Source: Bacteroidota bacterium (GTDB lineage Bacteria; Bacteroidota; Rhodothermia; Rhodothermales; Rubricoccaceae). From it: 64,000 nt of DNA. This document shows, piece after piece, positions 34,800 through 43,164 of the stretch. A model generated the notes under the pieces. It saw only the letters and a program-made list of their open reading frames with translations, had not been told where the DNA came from and did no database searches. The stretch's first letter is position 1; each line of letters begins with the position of its first letter. Both the position numbers and the translations under genes were made by a program. Location: positions 95,859 through 159,858 of the forward strand of contig JBCBNX010000007.1 of assembly GCA_039821555.1 (NCBI GenBank), given 5' to 3'.

Positions 34800-35990
34800 T
34801 CACGTCGTCGCGCCACCGCAGGAGGAGCCGGCCCCGGCGGTGCAACCATAGCAGTGCCGGGCCACGCTCACGGGGCGCGCCTGCCACGCCGCGAGGTCGA
34901 AGTCGGTGACGTGCATCCGGTCGGTGTCCTTGATGAGCGTGCCGCGTGCCTCAGGCTGCTGGGCCTCCACGTCGGCCTCCATCTCCAGCATCTGGTTGAA
35001 GTCGCAGTCGAAGAGACGGCCGTCCCAGCTCACCGAGATCGTGTTGCGGCACATCAGCCCGTCGATGGCGGCAGGGTTGAACGCGTTGACGAGGCGCTCC
35101 AGGTAGGCCTCGACCTGCCCCTTCTCTATGAGCCACTCCAGGTAGCGCGAGATCGGCATGTTGTTGAGCGCGAAGAGGCGGTCGAACGTGATGCCGTGGT
35201 TGCGTTCTAGGGCCGCCTTCCACTCGGTCTCCATCGACGCCTGGCCGCCCGCGAGGAACGCACCGACAGGATTGGTGACGAGCGTGAGCATCCGCTTCGG
35301 GTCGCCCTGGCCATAGCCGACCTTGTTGAGCGCGCGCAGCGCCTCGATGGACTTGCGGTAGGTGCCGCCGCCCCGCTGTGCGTCGGTGTTGAGCTCGCGG
35401 TAGTGTGGCAGCGAACACGCCACCTCGACGCCTTGTTCGGCCATCCACGCGGGCAGGTGGCGGTACTTCTGGACGCGCAGGATCGTCAGGTTGCACCGGT
35501 CGATGACGTGAAGACCGCGTTCGACACAGGCTTCGACGAAGTAGACGAAGTGCGGGTTCAGCTCCGGCGCGCCGCCCGTGATGTCCACCGTGTGGAGGTG
35601 GCCGCCGCCGTGCGCTTTGTCGGCGGCCAGGATGTGGTCGATGGCAGCGAGGCACGCGTCCACCATCGCGCGGTCCATGTTTTCCTCGGTGCGGTCCGGG
35701 CCGGAGTCGACGTGGCAGTGGCGGCACGTCATGTTGCACAGCTTGCCGATGTTGACCTGGAAGATCTCTAGCGGCGCAGGACGTAGCGGCAGCCACCCCG
35801 AGGCCGCGAGGTCGGCACCGAAGTCTCCGGTACCAGTCGGCCCACCGTCGATGTCCACGGCGCGGAGCACTCGCAATTGCTCGTCAGGATGGGCGAGCGG
35901 CGTCTGGCGGGCGACGAGGCTGGTGGTGCGCTTCGGCCCGTCGGCGACGGCGGCGGCGAGATCGGGCGTGAGGACGGGGAGCGGTTGCAT
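34800..35990 (-). CDS. arsS: Arsenosugar biosynthesis radical SAM protein ArsS
   Basis: This 396-residue radical S-adenosylmethionine enzyme has the cluster motif CNMTCRHC (Cys-x3-Cys-x2-Cys) at about residue 88, then HVDSGPDR and VDITGGAPELNPHF. The C-terminal end HCYGCTAGAGSSCGG is characteristic of ArsS, which adds the deoxyadenosyl group to dimethylarsenite on the way to arsenosugars. Some family members are selenoproteins at this C-terminal site; here the codons are ordinary cysteines. An AhpD-like gene 137 bp upstream is its usual partner. No ArsM methyltransferase is in the window. Confidence 0.9.
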   Translation of the reverse strand: MQPLPVLTPDLAAAVADGPKRTTSLVARQTPLAHPDEQLRVLRAVDIDGGPTGTGDFGADLAASGWLPLRPAPLEIFQVNIGKLCNMTCRHCHVDSGPDRTEENMDRAMVDACLAAIDHILAADKAHGGGHLHTVDITGGAPELNPHFVYFVEACVERGLHVIDRCNLTILRVQKYRHLPAWMAEQGVEVACSLPHYRELNTDAQRGGGTYRKSIEALRALNKVGYGQGDPKRMLTLVTNPVGAFLAGGQASMETEWKAALERNHGITFDRLFALNNMPISRYLEWLIEKGQVEAYLERLVNAFNPAAIDGLMCRNTISVSWDGRLFDCDFNQMLEMEADVEAQQPEARGTLIKDTDRMHVTDFDLAAWQARPVSVARHCYGCTAGAGSSCGGATT

Positions 35991-36127
35991 CAGGACGGTG
36001 GTGGGTGGCGCGCCGAAAACACTAGCGGGACGGCAACGGGGTCAGCATCGGAGCTTTGATGTGTTGCGGGTTTCGTCTGGCGTGGTCGTGGCTAGAGCCA
36101 GTACGCACCCCGAGACACGCAGCAGTC

Positions 36128-36460
36128 CTACATCATCTTGGCGTGGACTTGATTGAGCATCTGCACGCCGTGGACGAGCGACGCACCGCCGCGGATGGCA
36201 CAGGCCACGTGGACGGCTTCGGTCATCTGTTCGAGATCGGCCCCCTTCTCCATCGACTCCGAGGTGTAGGCGTCGATGCAGTACGGGCACTGCACGGCGT
36301 GGGCCACGGCGAGCGCGATGAGTGCCTTCTCACGGGCGGTGAGTGCGCCGTCCTCGAAGACTTCGCCGTAGTACTTGAAGAAGGACTGCGCGAGTTTTGC
36401 GTTGCCTTGCGCGATGTCGCCAAACTTGCCAAGGTCTTCGGGTTTGTAGTAGGTCTCCAT
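36128..36460 (-). CDS. Arsenosugar-associated AhpD-like (carboxymuconolactone decarboxylase fold) protein
   Basis: The 110-residue protein has a CMD/AhpD core: ALTAREKALIALAVAHAVQCPYCIDAYT with the Cys-x-x-Cys redox pair, then the helix ESMEKGADLEQMTEAVHVA. Proteins of this kind are repeatedly found next to arsS and are named arsenosugar biosynthesis-associated peroxidase-like proteins. Activity on peroxides or arsenicals is not established from the sequence. I start at the ATG at 36460 (METYYKPEDLGKF), which fits the family length; the frame extends upstream without other support. Confidence 0.88.
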   Translation of the reverse strand: METYYKPEDLGKFGDIAQGNAKLAQSFFKYYGEVFEDGALTAREKALIALAVAHAVQCPYCIDAYTSESMEKGADLEQMTEAVHVACAIRGGASLVHGVQMLNQVHAKMM

Positions 36461-36781
36461 CAAACGAAGCGGGTGCGTAATAAAGGTGGTGGAACAGCGA
36501 TCGGCGCTCAAGATAGCGGGCATACAGCTGCGCTGTACGGGTATTCCAGGGCATATCGCCCGTTGCTTTGGCGCAGAGCAACGTAAGACTCCGACGGACA
36601 AGGACTAGGCGTATGCGTCCAGCCCCTATGGACTACGCGAGCCCGTTTCCTCTTACGGCCTGTTCCTTGACTGGTATCTGGTGTTTCTGTCGCGCCCGGT
36701 CAAAAAAATGCGGAGCGATGGTTATACCAGATAGGCTGACGTGTCTATATGTGCACATCCCGATTCTACGGTGGGGATGCT

Positions 36782-36831
36782 AGCCGGTGCGATCGAGGGT
36801 TCTGTGGTGGGGTCTGACGGTCGCACCGGCT
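36782..36831 (+). repeat. 11-bp perfect inverted repeat, possible orphan terminator
   Basis: AGCCGGTGCGA (36782-36792) pairs with TCGCACCGGCT (36821-36831) around a 28-base loop, followed by TTCCTTTTCC. No protein gene ends nearby on the plus strand, so if it terminates anything it would be an unannotated transcript. Confidence 0.5.
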
Positions 36832-37074
36832 TCCTTTTCCCGTGACGGTGCCCGTTTGCCCCCTTGTTCCCGACCAGCGTTCCCACACTGCCGAGCCGTT
36901 TGTGGGCTCTGTCCGCACCATGCCACGTCGACTGGCGCTGCACAGCACACCGATTGGTTTTATGTGGCAACCGTGTGGCGCAGGGCTACGTGTTGCTGGG
37001 CTGCAGGTACGCCGTACCACACTGGTACCCGCTGCTAGAGGGCGCGTAGCGGACACAGAGCAATACCGTAAAGC

Positions 37075-37109
37075 AAAAAAATGGCAGACCCGAGGCGATC
37101 GGGCCTGCC
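37075..37109 (-). terminator. Intrinsic terminator of the first CsbD gene
   Basis: On the minus strand an 11-bp stem (GGCAGGCCCGA and TCGGGTCTGCC, with one G-U pair) closes a 5-base loop and is followed by ATTTTTTT. The G-U pair exists only in the minus-strand RNA, which fixes the direction. It lies about 50 bp after the stop of the 64-residue CsbD gene. Confidence 0.85.
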
Positions 37110-37158
37110 GGCGCACGTGGCGTACCAGTAGCCACGCGCGGAGAATTTGCACGGGGCG

Positions 37159-37353
37159 CTAGAGCAGTCCAGCAATCTTGCTGCGGATTTCCGGGCGAGA
37201 CTCGCCCGTGCGCTCGTGCACGAGGTTCACCATCTTCTGCAGGCTACCTCGCGTCCGTTTCAGATTGCGGTTGCTGAACTCGGTGTCGCCCCAGACACCC
37301 TTGATCTGATCGCGAAGGGTGCGCCAGTTCTCATTCATTGCTGCGGTAGCCAT
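37159..37353 (-). CDS. CsbD family stress-response protein, copy 1
   Basis: The 64-residue protein reads MNENWRTLRDQIKGVWGDTEF, then RNLKRTRGSLQKMVNLVHERTGESRPEI. This is the CsbD pattern (N-W..IKG.W...L...D....G....L...I.ERTG) of small, charged, general-stress proteins of unknown mechanism. It is paralogous to the 62-residue gene 222 bp upstream: W-G-x-x, the R-G-x-L-x-K-M-V-N-L core and the H-E-x-T-G-E-x-R positions are shared. It has its own terminator. Confidence 0.85.
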   Translation of the reverse strand: MATAAMNENWRTLRDQIKGVWGDTEFSNRNLKRTRGSLQKMVNLVHERTGESRPEIRSKIAGLL

Positions 37354-37497
37354 GGGTCACGTGTAGTCTGTTTAATGCAATAGCGGATTATAGAATGGTA
37401 GAAAGCACGCTTTGTTTCATTTTATTTCGACCCTGCCCGATCCAGCTTTCTTTTTGACGCTGCTTGGGCACGATAGCCGCAATAACTACGGCCCACC

Positions 37498-37530
37498 AAA
37501 ACGCCCAGGGCTCGCGTGAACCCTGGGCGT
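37498..37530 (-). terminator. Intrinsic terminator of the second CsbD gene
   Basis: A perfect 10-bp stem (ACGCCCAGGG/CCCTGGGCGT) with a 10-base loop is followed by TTTT on the minus strand. It lies about 45 bp downstream of the 62-residue CsbD gene and upstream of the other CsbD gene, so the two copies are separate transcripts. Confidence 0.85.
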
Positions 37531-37575
37531 TGTAGACAGCATTCGTGGGCGCCATTGCGCAAAGGCACGGCAGCG

Positions 37576-37764
37576 CTAGAGCACGGCATTCATCTTCTGC
37601 ATGATGACCATGCGGTCCTCGCCAGTCTTCTCATGGATGAGGTTGACCATCTTGCCGAGGTTGCCGCGCGCTTTCTTGAGGTCGGTATCGTCAATTTCAC
37701 CCCAAACAGCTTGGATCTGGGCCTTGACGCGCTGCCAGTTCTGCTCCATGCGGGCCTTACTCAT
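37576..37764 (-). CDS. CsbD family stress-response protein, copy 2
   Basis: The 62-residue protein reads MEQNWQRVKAQIQAVWGEIDDTDLKKA, RGNLGKMVNLIHEKTGEDRMVI. It is a clear CsbD-type protein and a tandem paralogue of the one at 37159-37353. Its flanking sequence differs, so the duplication is old or only the coding parts are conserved. It is followed by a strong terminator. Expression is probably stress-controlled, inferred from the family. Confidence 0.85.
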   Translation of the reverse strand: MSKARMEQNWQRVKAQIQAVWGEIDDTDLKKARGNLGKMVNLIHEKTGEDRMVIMQKMNAVL

Positions 37765-38119
37765 AAGAATCGTGTGAGTTGGTGAGGCAAAAATGCCGAC
37801 GCAAATGTCTGGGAGGACCGCTAGTCGGCTCGGGTGGGGCGGTTTGCCCTGACAATATACTGGACTGTTTTCAGAATGCTCCGGAACCCAAGGCCCGTCT
37901 CACGCGCATAACGCGGTTTTTTATCGAACGGAAGAGGAACTTGCCCGTCTCTTTTGTCCTGCGTCGTCTATCAGAATCCGGCTTACTTGGCGATTTTCGG
38001 CGGAAACTGAAAGTTGAGGACAACGGTAGGGCACGCCGCACACCCCTCACTCAAGACACCTCCCTTCACTCTCTCTTCGTTCCCATTTCGAAACGTTCAA
38101 GTCTCTCGCTGTCCGCCTG
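37765..38119. other. 355-bp intergenic region between the CsbD gene and hemG
   Basis: A divergent promoter region. It contains an AT-rich stretch near 37850-37870 (GACAATATACTGG), a weak CGCG...CGCG hairpin followed by TTTTTT at 37904-37923, and TTCGAA near 38091. No protein gene is credible and no operator stands out. Confidence 0.4.
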
Positions 38120-39532
38120 ATGACGACGCTCTCGTCCCGCTCTGCCCAACCCAATTCAGCGTCCCAGCCTCGTCGCGTGGCGGTGCTCGGCGGGGGCGTG
38201 AGCGGCTTGGCAGCAGCGCTCCGTCTGGCCGACGAGGGCCATCGCCCTACCGTATACGAGGCGCGGTCAGCCCCCGGCGGTGTGATCCAAACCCTCCGCC
38301 GCCACGGCTACCAGGTCGATGTCGGTGCCAACTCGATGCAGGGTAAGCCGCCACTCGTGGCCGACCTGGTGGAGCGCCTGGACTTAAGCGACGAGATCGT
38401 GGAGCCGGGGCCTTCCGCCCAGAACCGCTACATCGTACGGAACGGCACGCCCATCGCGGCCCCGCTGAAGCCACCCCGGCTGGCTACTACGAAGCTGCTC
38501 TCGCGTCGTGCCAAGGCTCGCTTGCTTGCCGAGCCGCTTGTACGAAAGCAAGATCCCCTCGACGAAAGCGTGGCCGAGTTCGTGCGACGTCGTCTAGGCC
38601 GCGAAGTGCTGGACTATGCCGTCGACCCGTTCATCGGCGGCATCTTCGCCGGCGACCCAGCCCAGCTCTCGCTGCGCCATGCGTTTCCCAGACTTCACGG
38701 CCTGGAGCAGTCGCACGGCTCGCTCTTTCGGGGGATGGCCTCCGCACACAAGGCATCGTCGCGGTCGTCCGTGAACGCAGACGAGAGACACCTGCCGCGC
38801 TCCTTCTCGTTTCGGAGCGGCATGCAGGCGTTACCCGACGCGCTCGCAGCGGCCTTACCAAACGATTGCATCCGCTACGAACGCCGCGTGTCGGGACTCG
38901 ACCGCGACGAGCAAGGCTGGTCCGTGTCAACAACGGCCGGGAGCGAAACGTTTGCGGAGCGCTTCGACGCGGTCGTCTGCACACTGCCGCTGCACCGCCT
39001 CAGCAACCTCGCGTGGCCTCACAGTGCGGACATCACGCCCCTTGCCGCCGTCACCTACGCGCCCATCGCCCTCGTTGCACTCGGCTTTCGCCGGGAGGAT
39101 GTCACGCACCCACTCGACGGCTTTGGCGTGCTGGTGCCGAGCGCAGAGCGGTTCGACCTGCTGGGCGCGCTGTTCTCGTCGTCGCTCTTTCCCAACCGCG
39201 CGCCGGACGGCCACATCTTGCTGACGTGCTTCGTCGGCGGCATGCGGCAGCCTGCACTTGCTGCTGAGTCTACTGAGGCGCTGCTGCCCCGGCTCCGTCG
39301 CGACCTCGCGGCGCTCCTCGGCGTGCGTGCCGCTCCGGTGTTCGTCGAGCGCTTTTCCTGGACGCACGCCATCCCGCAATACCACCTCGGGTACGACGGC
39401 GTGCTGGACGCACTTACCAAACTCGAAGCGCGGCATCCTGGCCTGCAGTTTGCAGGCAACTACCGCCACGGCGTGTCCGTCGGCGATGCGCTGGCTTCGG
39501 GCTGGCGTGCAGCCGAAGCATGGATCGCCTAA
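38120..39532 (+). CDS. hemG: Protoporphyrinogen/coproporphyrinogen oxidase (HemG/HemY type, FAD-dependent)
   Basis: This 470-residue flavin enzyme oxidises protoporphyrinogen IX (or coproporphyrinogen III) in haem synthesis, usually at the inner membrane. The FAD-binding motif RRVAVLGGGVSGLAAALRLADEGH is near residue 20. PTVYEARSAPGGVIQT and GYQVDVGANSMQ follow, then VDPFIGGIFAGDPAQLSLRHAFP, the family's central signature. The C-terminal HPGLQFAGNYRHGVSVGDALASG is the second flavin-contact region. Length is typical. Whether it makes protoporphyrin or coproporphyrin is not decidable from sequence alone. Confidence 0.92.
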   Translation: MTTLSSRSAQPNSASQPRRVAVLGGGVSGLAAALRLADEGHRPTVYEARSAPGGVIQTLRRHGYQVDVGANSMQGKPPLVADLVERLDLSDEIVEPGPSAQNRYIVRNGTPIAAPLKPPRLATTKLLSRRAKARLLAEPLVRKQDPLDESVAEFVRRRLGREVLDYAVDPFIGGIFAGDPAQLSLRHAFPRLHGLEQSHGSLFRGMASAHKASSRSSVNADERHLPRSFSFRSGMQALPDALAAALPNDCIRYERRVSGLDRDEQGWSVSTTAGSETFAERFDAVVCTLPLHRLSNLAWPHSADITPLAAVTYAPIALVALGFRREDVTHPLDGFGVLVPSAERFDLLGALFSSSLFPNRAPDGHILLTCFVGGMRQPALAAESTEALLPRLRRDLAALLGVRAAPVFVERFSWTHAIPQYHLGYDGVLDALTKLEARHPGLQFAGNYRHGVSVGDALASGWRAAEAWIA

Positions 39533-39637
39533 CCTCATCGTTTCTGCCCCGATCTGGTGTTTTTGAAGCGTTAAAGCATCACAGCCGCCCGTCTTGCTCG
39601 CGTCTGCGACGATGCTATCTTCTGCGCCGACCCGGAG

Positions 39638-39651
39638 TGTAAACGCTTACA
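39638..39651. promoter_or_regulatory. LacI-family-type operator upstream of the glucan phosphorylase gene
   Basis: TGTAAACGCTTACA is a 14-bp palindrome with a central CG and one mismatched pair, of the kind bound by LacI-family regulators (TGTAAACGTTTACA-like). It lies 36 bp upstream of the glgP start. A carbohydrate-responsive regulator probably binds it; no lacI-type gene is in the window. Confidence 0.65.
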
Positions 39652-39686
39652 TCCCTCCTGATACCCCCATCCGTACAAGGACTCAC

Positions 39687-41324
39687 ATGGCCTCGACTTC
39701 GCTGCCAAACGTCGCCTACTTCTGCATGGAGTACGGCCTCTCTGACCAGCTCAAGACCTACTCGGGCGGCCTCGGCATCCTCGCCGGGGACCACCTCAAA
39801 GGCGCCAAAGACAGCAACCTCCCGATCATCGGCATCGGCATCAAGTGGAAGCACGGCTACGGCCGCCAGGTGCTCCAGGACGACAACTCGCAGGAGTATG
39901 TCTTCCCGGACTACGACTACAGCTTCCTTAAGGACACCGGCGTCGAGGTGACCGTCCCCGTCGCGGGCACCGACATCCGCGCCAAGGTCTGGCTCTGCGA
40001 CACCTTCGGCACCGTCCCGCTCTACCTCCTCGACACCGACGTCGAAGGCAACCCGGAGCCGCTGCTCACGGGCGTCCTCTACGGTGGTAGCCCAGACGCC
40101 CGCGTCGCCCAGGAGATGATCCTCGGCATCGGCGGCGTCCGCGCCATCCGCGCACTCGGCCTCGACATCGACCTCTACCACTTCAACGAGGGCCACGCGC
40201 TCCTCGCCGCCTTCGAGCTCATCCGCGAGAAGATGGACAAGGGCGCGAGCTACGACGAGGCCGTCGCCGAGACGAAAGCCGAAGTCGTCTTCACGACGCA
40301 CACGCCGGTCCTTGCGGGCAACGAGGTGCACCCCATCGACCGCCTGGTCCGCCTCGGTGCCGACCTCGGCCTCGGCGCCGACAAGCTCGAAGCGCTCGGC
40401 GGCAACCCGTTCGGCATGACCGTCGGCGGCCTCAAGCTCGCCTCCAAGGCCAACGGTGTGGCGCAGCTCCACGGCGTGACCGCCAACCAGATGTGGAGCC
40501 ACGTCGAGGGCCGCCCGCACATCCACGCGATCACGAACGGCATCCACCGCCCGACCTGGGTCGACGACCGCATGCTCGACGCCGCCGCCGCTGACGACCT
40601 CGACGGCCTTTGGGACGCGCACCAGGACAACAAGCGTGCGCTCATCAACCTCATCGAGAGCCGTGTGGGCGTCACGCTCGACGCGAACAAGCTGCTCATC
40701 GGCTTCGCCCGCCGCGCGGTGACCTACAAGCGCGCTAACCTGATCTTCAACGACCTGGAGCGTATCGGCCCGGCGCTGGAGAGCGGCCAGATCCAGCTCG
40801 TCTTCTCCGGCAAGGCACACCCGCAGGACAAGGGCGGCCAGGCCCTCGTCTCGGAGTTGATCGCGATGACGAAGACGTATCCGAACTCGGTCGTCTACCT
40901 CCCGAACTACGACATGGAGATCGGCGCGGCGCTCACGCGCGGCGTGGATGTGTGGCTCAACAACCCACGTCGTCCGAAGGAGGCCAGCGGCACGAGCGGC
41001 ATGAAGTCCGCCATGAACGGCGTGCTCAACTGCTCAATCCTCGACGGCTGGTGGCCCGAGGCCTGCGACCACGGCGTCAACGGCTGGCAGATCGGCGACG
41101 GCTTCGAGAGCCCCGAGCCAGCCATCCAGGACGCGCACGACGTTGAGTCGCTCTACAAGGTGGTGCTCGGTGAGGTCGTCCCGACCTACTACGACGCCCG
41201 CCCGCAGTGGAAGCAGATGATGCACAACAGCATCCAGTCCACGCGCGAGGAGTTCTCGATCAAGCGCATGCTCGAACACTACGTCGAGCAGCTCTACCTC
41301 CCGGCTGTGGCGGAGACGGCGTAA
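39687..41324 (+). CDS. glgP: Alpha-glucan phosphorylase, short (GT35) form
   Basis: This 545-residue pyridoxal-phosphate enzyme releases glucose 1-phosphate from glycogen or maltodextrin. The short glucan phosphorylase form shows NVAYFCMEYGLSDQLKTYSGGLGILAGD at the start, TTHTPVLAGNEVH in the middle and the cofactor-lysine region RPKEASGTSGMKSAMNG near residue 440. I take the ATG at 39687 (MASTSLPNVAYF) as start: the frame is open further upstream but includes the operator palindrome at 39638-39651. A strong terminator follows the gene at 41348-41383. It belongs with the two downstream glucan enzymes. Confidence 0.92.
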   Translation: MASTSLPNVAYFCMEYGLSDQLKTYSGGLGILAGDHLKGAKDSNLPIIGIGIKWKHGYGRQVLQDDNSQEYVFPDYDYSFLKDTGVEVTVPVAGTDIRAKVWLCDTFGTVPLYLLDTDVEGNPEPLLTGVLYGGSPDARVAQEMILGIGGVRAIRALGLDIDLYHFNEGHALLAAFELIREKMDKGASYDEAVAETKAEVVFTTHTPVLAGNEVHPIDRLVRLGADLGLGADKLEALGGNPFGMTVGGLKLASKANGVAQLHGVTANQMWSHVEGRPHIHAITNGIHRPTWVDDRMLDAAAADDLDGLWDAHQDNKRALINLIESRVGVTLDANKLLIGFARRAVTYKRANLIFNDLERIGPALESGQIQLVFSGKAHPQDKGGQALVSELIAMTKTYPNSVVYLPNYDMEIGAALTRGVDVWLNNPRRPKEASGTSGMKSAMNGVLNCSILDGWWPEACDHGVNGWQIGDGFESPEPAIQDAHDVESLYKVVLGEVVPTYYDARPQWKQMMHNSIQSTREEFSIKRMLEHYVEQLYLPAVAETA

Positions 41325-41347
41325 CCGCCTTCCCAACGTCCAAGCCC

Positions 41348-41383
41348 AAGGGCGGCTCCACCAAGTGTGGGGTCGCCCTTTTT
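41348..41383 (+). terminator. Intrinsic terminator after glgP
   Basis: The stem AAGGGCG/CGCCCTT continues with an inner CTCCAC/GTGGGG pairing and is followed by TTTTT on the plus strand. It separates glgP from the GH13 gene, so the latter needs its own promoter within 41384-41467 or read-through. Confidence 0.85.
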
Positions 41384-41467
41384 GCTGCGATGAGGCAGGA
41401 GCGCCGTCCCGTTCAAAGGCGCTGCGTTCTATCTTTCCAAGAACGTCCACGTAGCCACTCTCCCCCC

Positions 41468-43129
41468 ATGGCCGCACATCCCTGGTGGCACTCCGCCGTC
41501 GTCTATCAGATCTACCCCCGCTCGTTCCAGGACGCCAACGGCGACGGCGTCGGCGACCTCCCCGGCATCACCGAGCGCCTCGACTACCTCGCAGGCACAC
41601 TCGGCGTCGACACGGTCTGGCTCTCGCCGTTCTACCGCTCGCCGATGGCCGACTTCGGCTATGACGTGGCCGACTACACCGACGTGGACCCGATCTTCGG
41701 CACGCTCGACGACTTCGACCGGATGGCGGCGCGGGCGAAAGAACTCGGGCTGAAGCTCATCGTCGACTTCGTTCCGAACCACTCATCGGAGAAGCACGCG
41801 TGGTTCAAGGCGGCGCGGTCGTCGAAGGACGATCCGAAGCGCGACTGGTACGTCTGGCACGACCCCGCTCCCGACGGTGGCCCGCCGAACAACTGGCTCA
41901 GCATCTTCGGTGGCTCCGCGTGGGAGCTCGACGAGGCGACGGGGCAGTACTACCTCCACAGTTTCCTCCGCGAGCAGCCCGACCTCAACTGGCGCAACCT
42001 CGAGCTTAAGGCGGCCATGTTCGACGCGCTGCGCTTCTGGATGGACCGCGGCGTAGACGGCTTCCGCATCGATGTGGCGCACTACATCATGAAGGACCCC
42101 GCGATGCGGGACAACCCGCTCGCGACCGAGGTGGCCGACTACCACAAGTCGCTCGGGGAGTACGACTCGCAGGTCCACCTTTATGACAAGGGCCACGAGG
42201 ACGTGCACGGCGTCTTCCGCGAGATCCGCTCGCTCGTGGATACGCACGACGCCCCGACATTCGGTAGAGCAGAGCGCGTGACGATTGGCGAGATTCACGA
42301 GTACGACCGCGCCGCGTGGGTGCGCTACTTCGGCGGCAACGCTACGCCCGGCGTGCTCGACGAGCTGCACATGCCGTTTAACTTCGCCCTGCTCAACGCC
42401 GACTGGACGGCCGCGAGCATCCGTGCCTCCGTCGATGACCTCGAAGCGGCACTGCCGGAGGGCGCGTGGCCGAACTACGTAGTCAGCAACCATGACGAGA
42501 AGCGCATCCGCAGCCGCGTGGGTGCCGCACAGGCCCGCATCGCAGCGATGCTGCTCCTCACGCTCCGCGGCTCGCCGACGCTCTACTACGGCGACGAACT
42601 CGGCATGCCGGAGGTAGACGTGCCCGAGGAAAAGCTGCAGGACCCGTGGGGCTTCCGCAGCCTCCCCGAGCTGAGCCGCGACGGCTGCCGCACCCCAATG
42701 GCCTGGGACGACAGCCCTAGCGCCGGCTTCTCCGACGCCCCCCCCGACGACCTCTGGCTCCCGCTCCACGACGACCACGCGTCCATCAACGTAGACGCCG
42801 AGCTAGACGACCCCGACTCGATGCTCAACCTCTACCGCCGCCTTCTCGTGCTGCGCAAGGAGACGCCCGCGCTCCAGGTCGGCAGCTACACGCCCAGCGA
42901 CGACGTGCCTGACGACGTGTTCGCCTACGTCCGCGAGCACGACGGCACTGACGGTCACGAGAGGCCGCGCGTATTCGTCGCCCTCAACTTCTCGCCCGAG
43001 ATGCAGGAAGTGGCTGTGCCCGACGGCTTCACGGGCCACGTCCTCGCCTCCACGCAGCGCGAGCGCGAAAGCCGCACGTTCACCGGCACCCTCCACCTCG
43101 GCGCCAACGAGGGCGTGGTGCTCGGCTGA
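41468..43129 (+). CDS. GH13 alpha-glucosidase/oligo-1,6-glucosidase-like enzyme
   Basis: This 553-residue TIM-barrel enzyme has GH13 motifs in order: VYQIYPRSFQDANGDGVGDL, DFVPNHSSEKHAWF, then the nucleophile Asp in GFRIDVAHYI (about 198), the acid Glu in TIGEIHEYD (about 275) and the third Asp in SNHDEKRI (about 342). The C-terminal beta-sandwich begins near LLVLRKETPALQVGSY. The GDGVGD and NWRNLELKAAMFD motifs and absence of a signal peptide point to a cytoplasmic alpha-glucosidase or oligo-1,6-glucosidase acting on short glucans, next to the phosphorylase. The ATG at 41468 gives MAAHPWWHSAVVYQIYP. Confidence 0.92.
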   Translation: MAAHPWWHSAVVYQIYPRSFQDANGDGVGDLPGITERLDYLAGTLGVDTVWLSPFYRSPMADFGYDVADYTDVDPIFGTLDDFDRMAARAKELGLKLIVDFVPNHSSEKHAWFKAARSSKDDPKRDWYVWHDPAPDGGPPNNWLSIFGGSAWELDEATGQYYLHSFLREQPDLNWRNLELKAAMFDALRFWMDRGVDGFRIDVAHYIMKDPAMRDNPLATEVADYHKSLGEYDSQVHLYDKGHEDVHGVFREIRSLVDTHDAPTFGRAERVTIGEIHEYDRAAWVRYFGGNATPGVLDELHMPFNFALLNADWTAASIRASVDDLEAALPEGAWPNYVVSNHDEKRIRSRVGAAQARIAAMLLLTLRGSPTLYYGDELGMPEVDVPEEKLQDPWGFRSLPELSRDGCRTPMAWDDSPSAGFSDAPPDDLWLPLHDDHASINVDAELDDPDSMLNLYRRLLVLRKETPALQVGSYTPSDDVPDDVFAYVREHDGTDGHERPRVFVALNFSPEMQEVAVPDGFTGHVLASTQRERESRTFTGTLHLGANEGVVLG

Positions 43130-43164
43130 TGTTCGATGGGACGATTGAGACAGTGTCCCCCCCT

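Larger units (their letters stand above)
36461..37158. other. 698-bp intergenic region without a recognisable protein gene
   Basis: Besides the minus-strand arsenosugar promoter, which must lie near the left end, and the CsbD terminator at the right end, I see a plus-strand run CAAAAAAATG at 36700, a long inverted repeat at 36782-36831, and several short palindromes (GGTACGCCGTACC near 37007). Composition is slightly AT-richer than its flanks. A small RNA is possible; no tRNA cloverleaf was found. Confidence 0.5.

Noticed and set aside
34800..34850. Selenocysteine at the C-terminus of ArsS
   Set aside because: Some ArsS proteins use TGA at this site, but here both positions are TGC cysteine codons and the frame has no internal TGA.
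41207..41467. Upstream extension of the GH13 frame overlapping the end of glgP
   Set aside because: It would cross the glgP stop and its terminator, and adds no family sequence. The ATG at 41468 starts directly at the conserved barrel.
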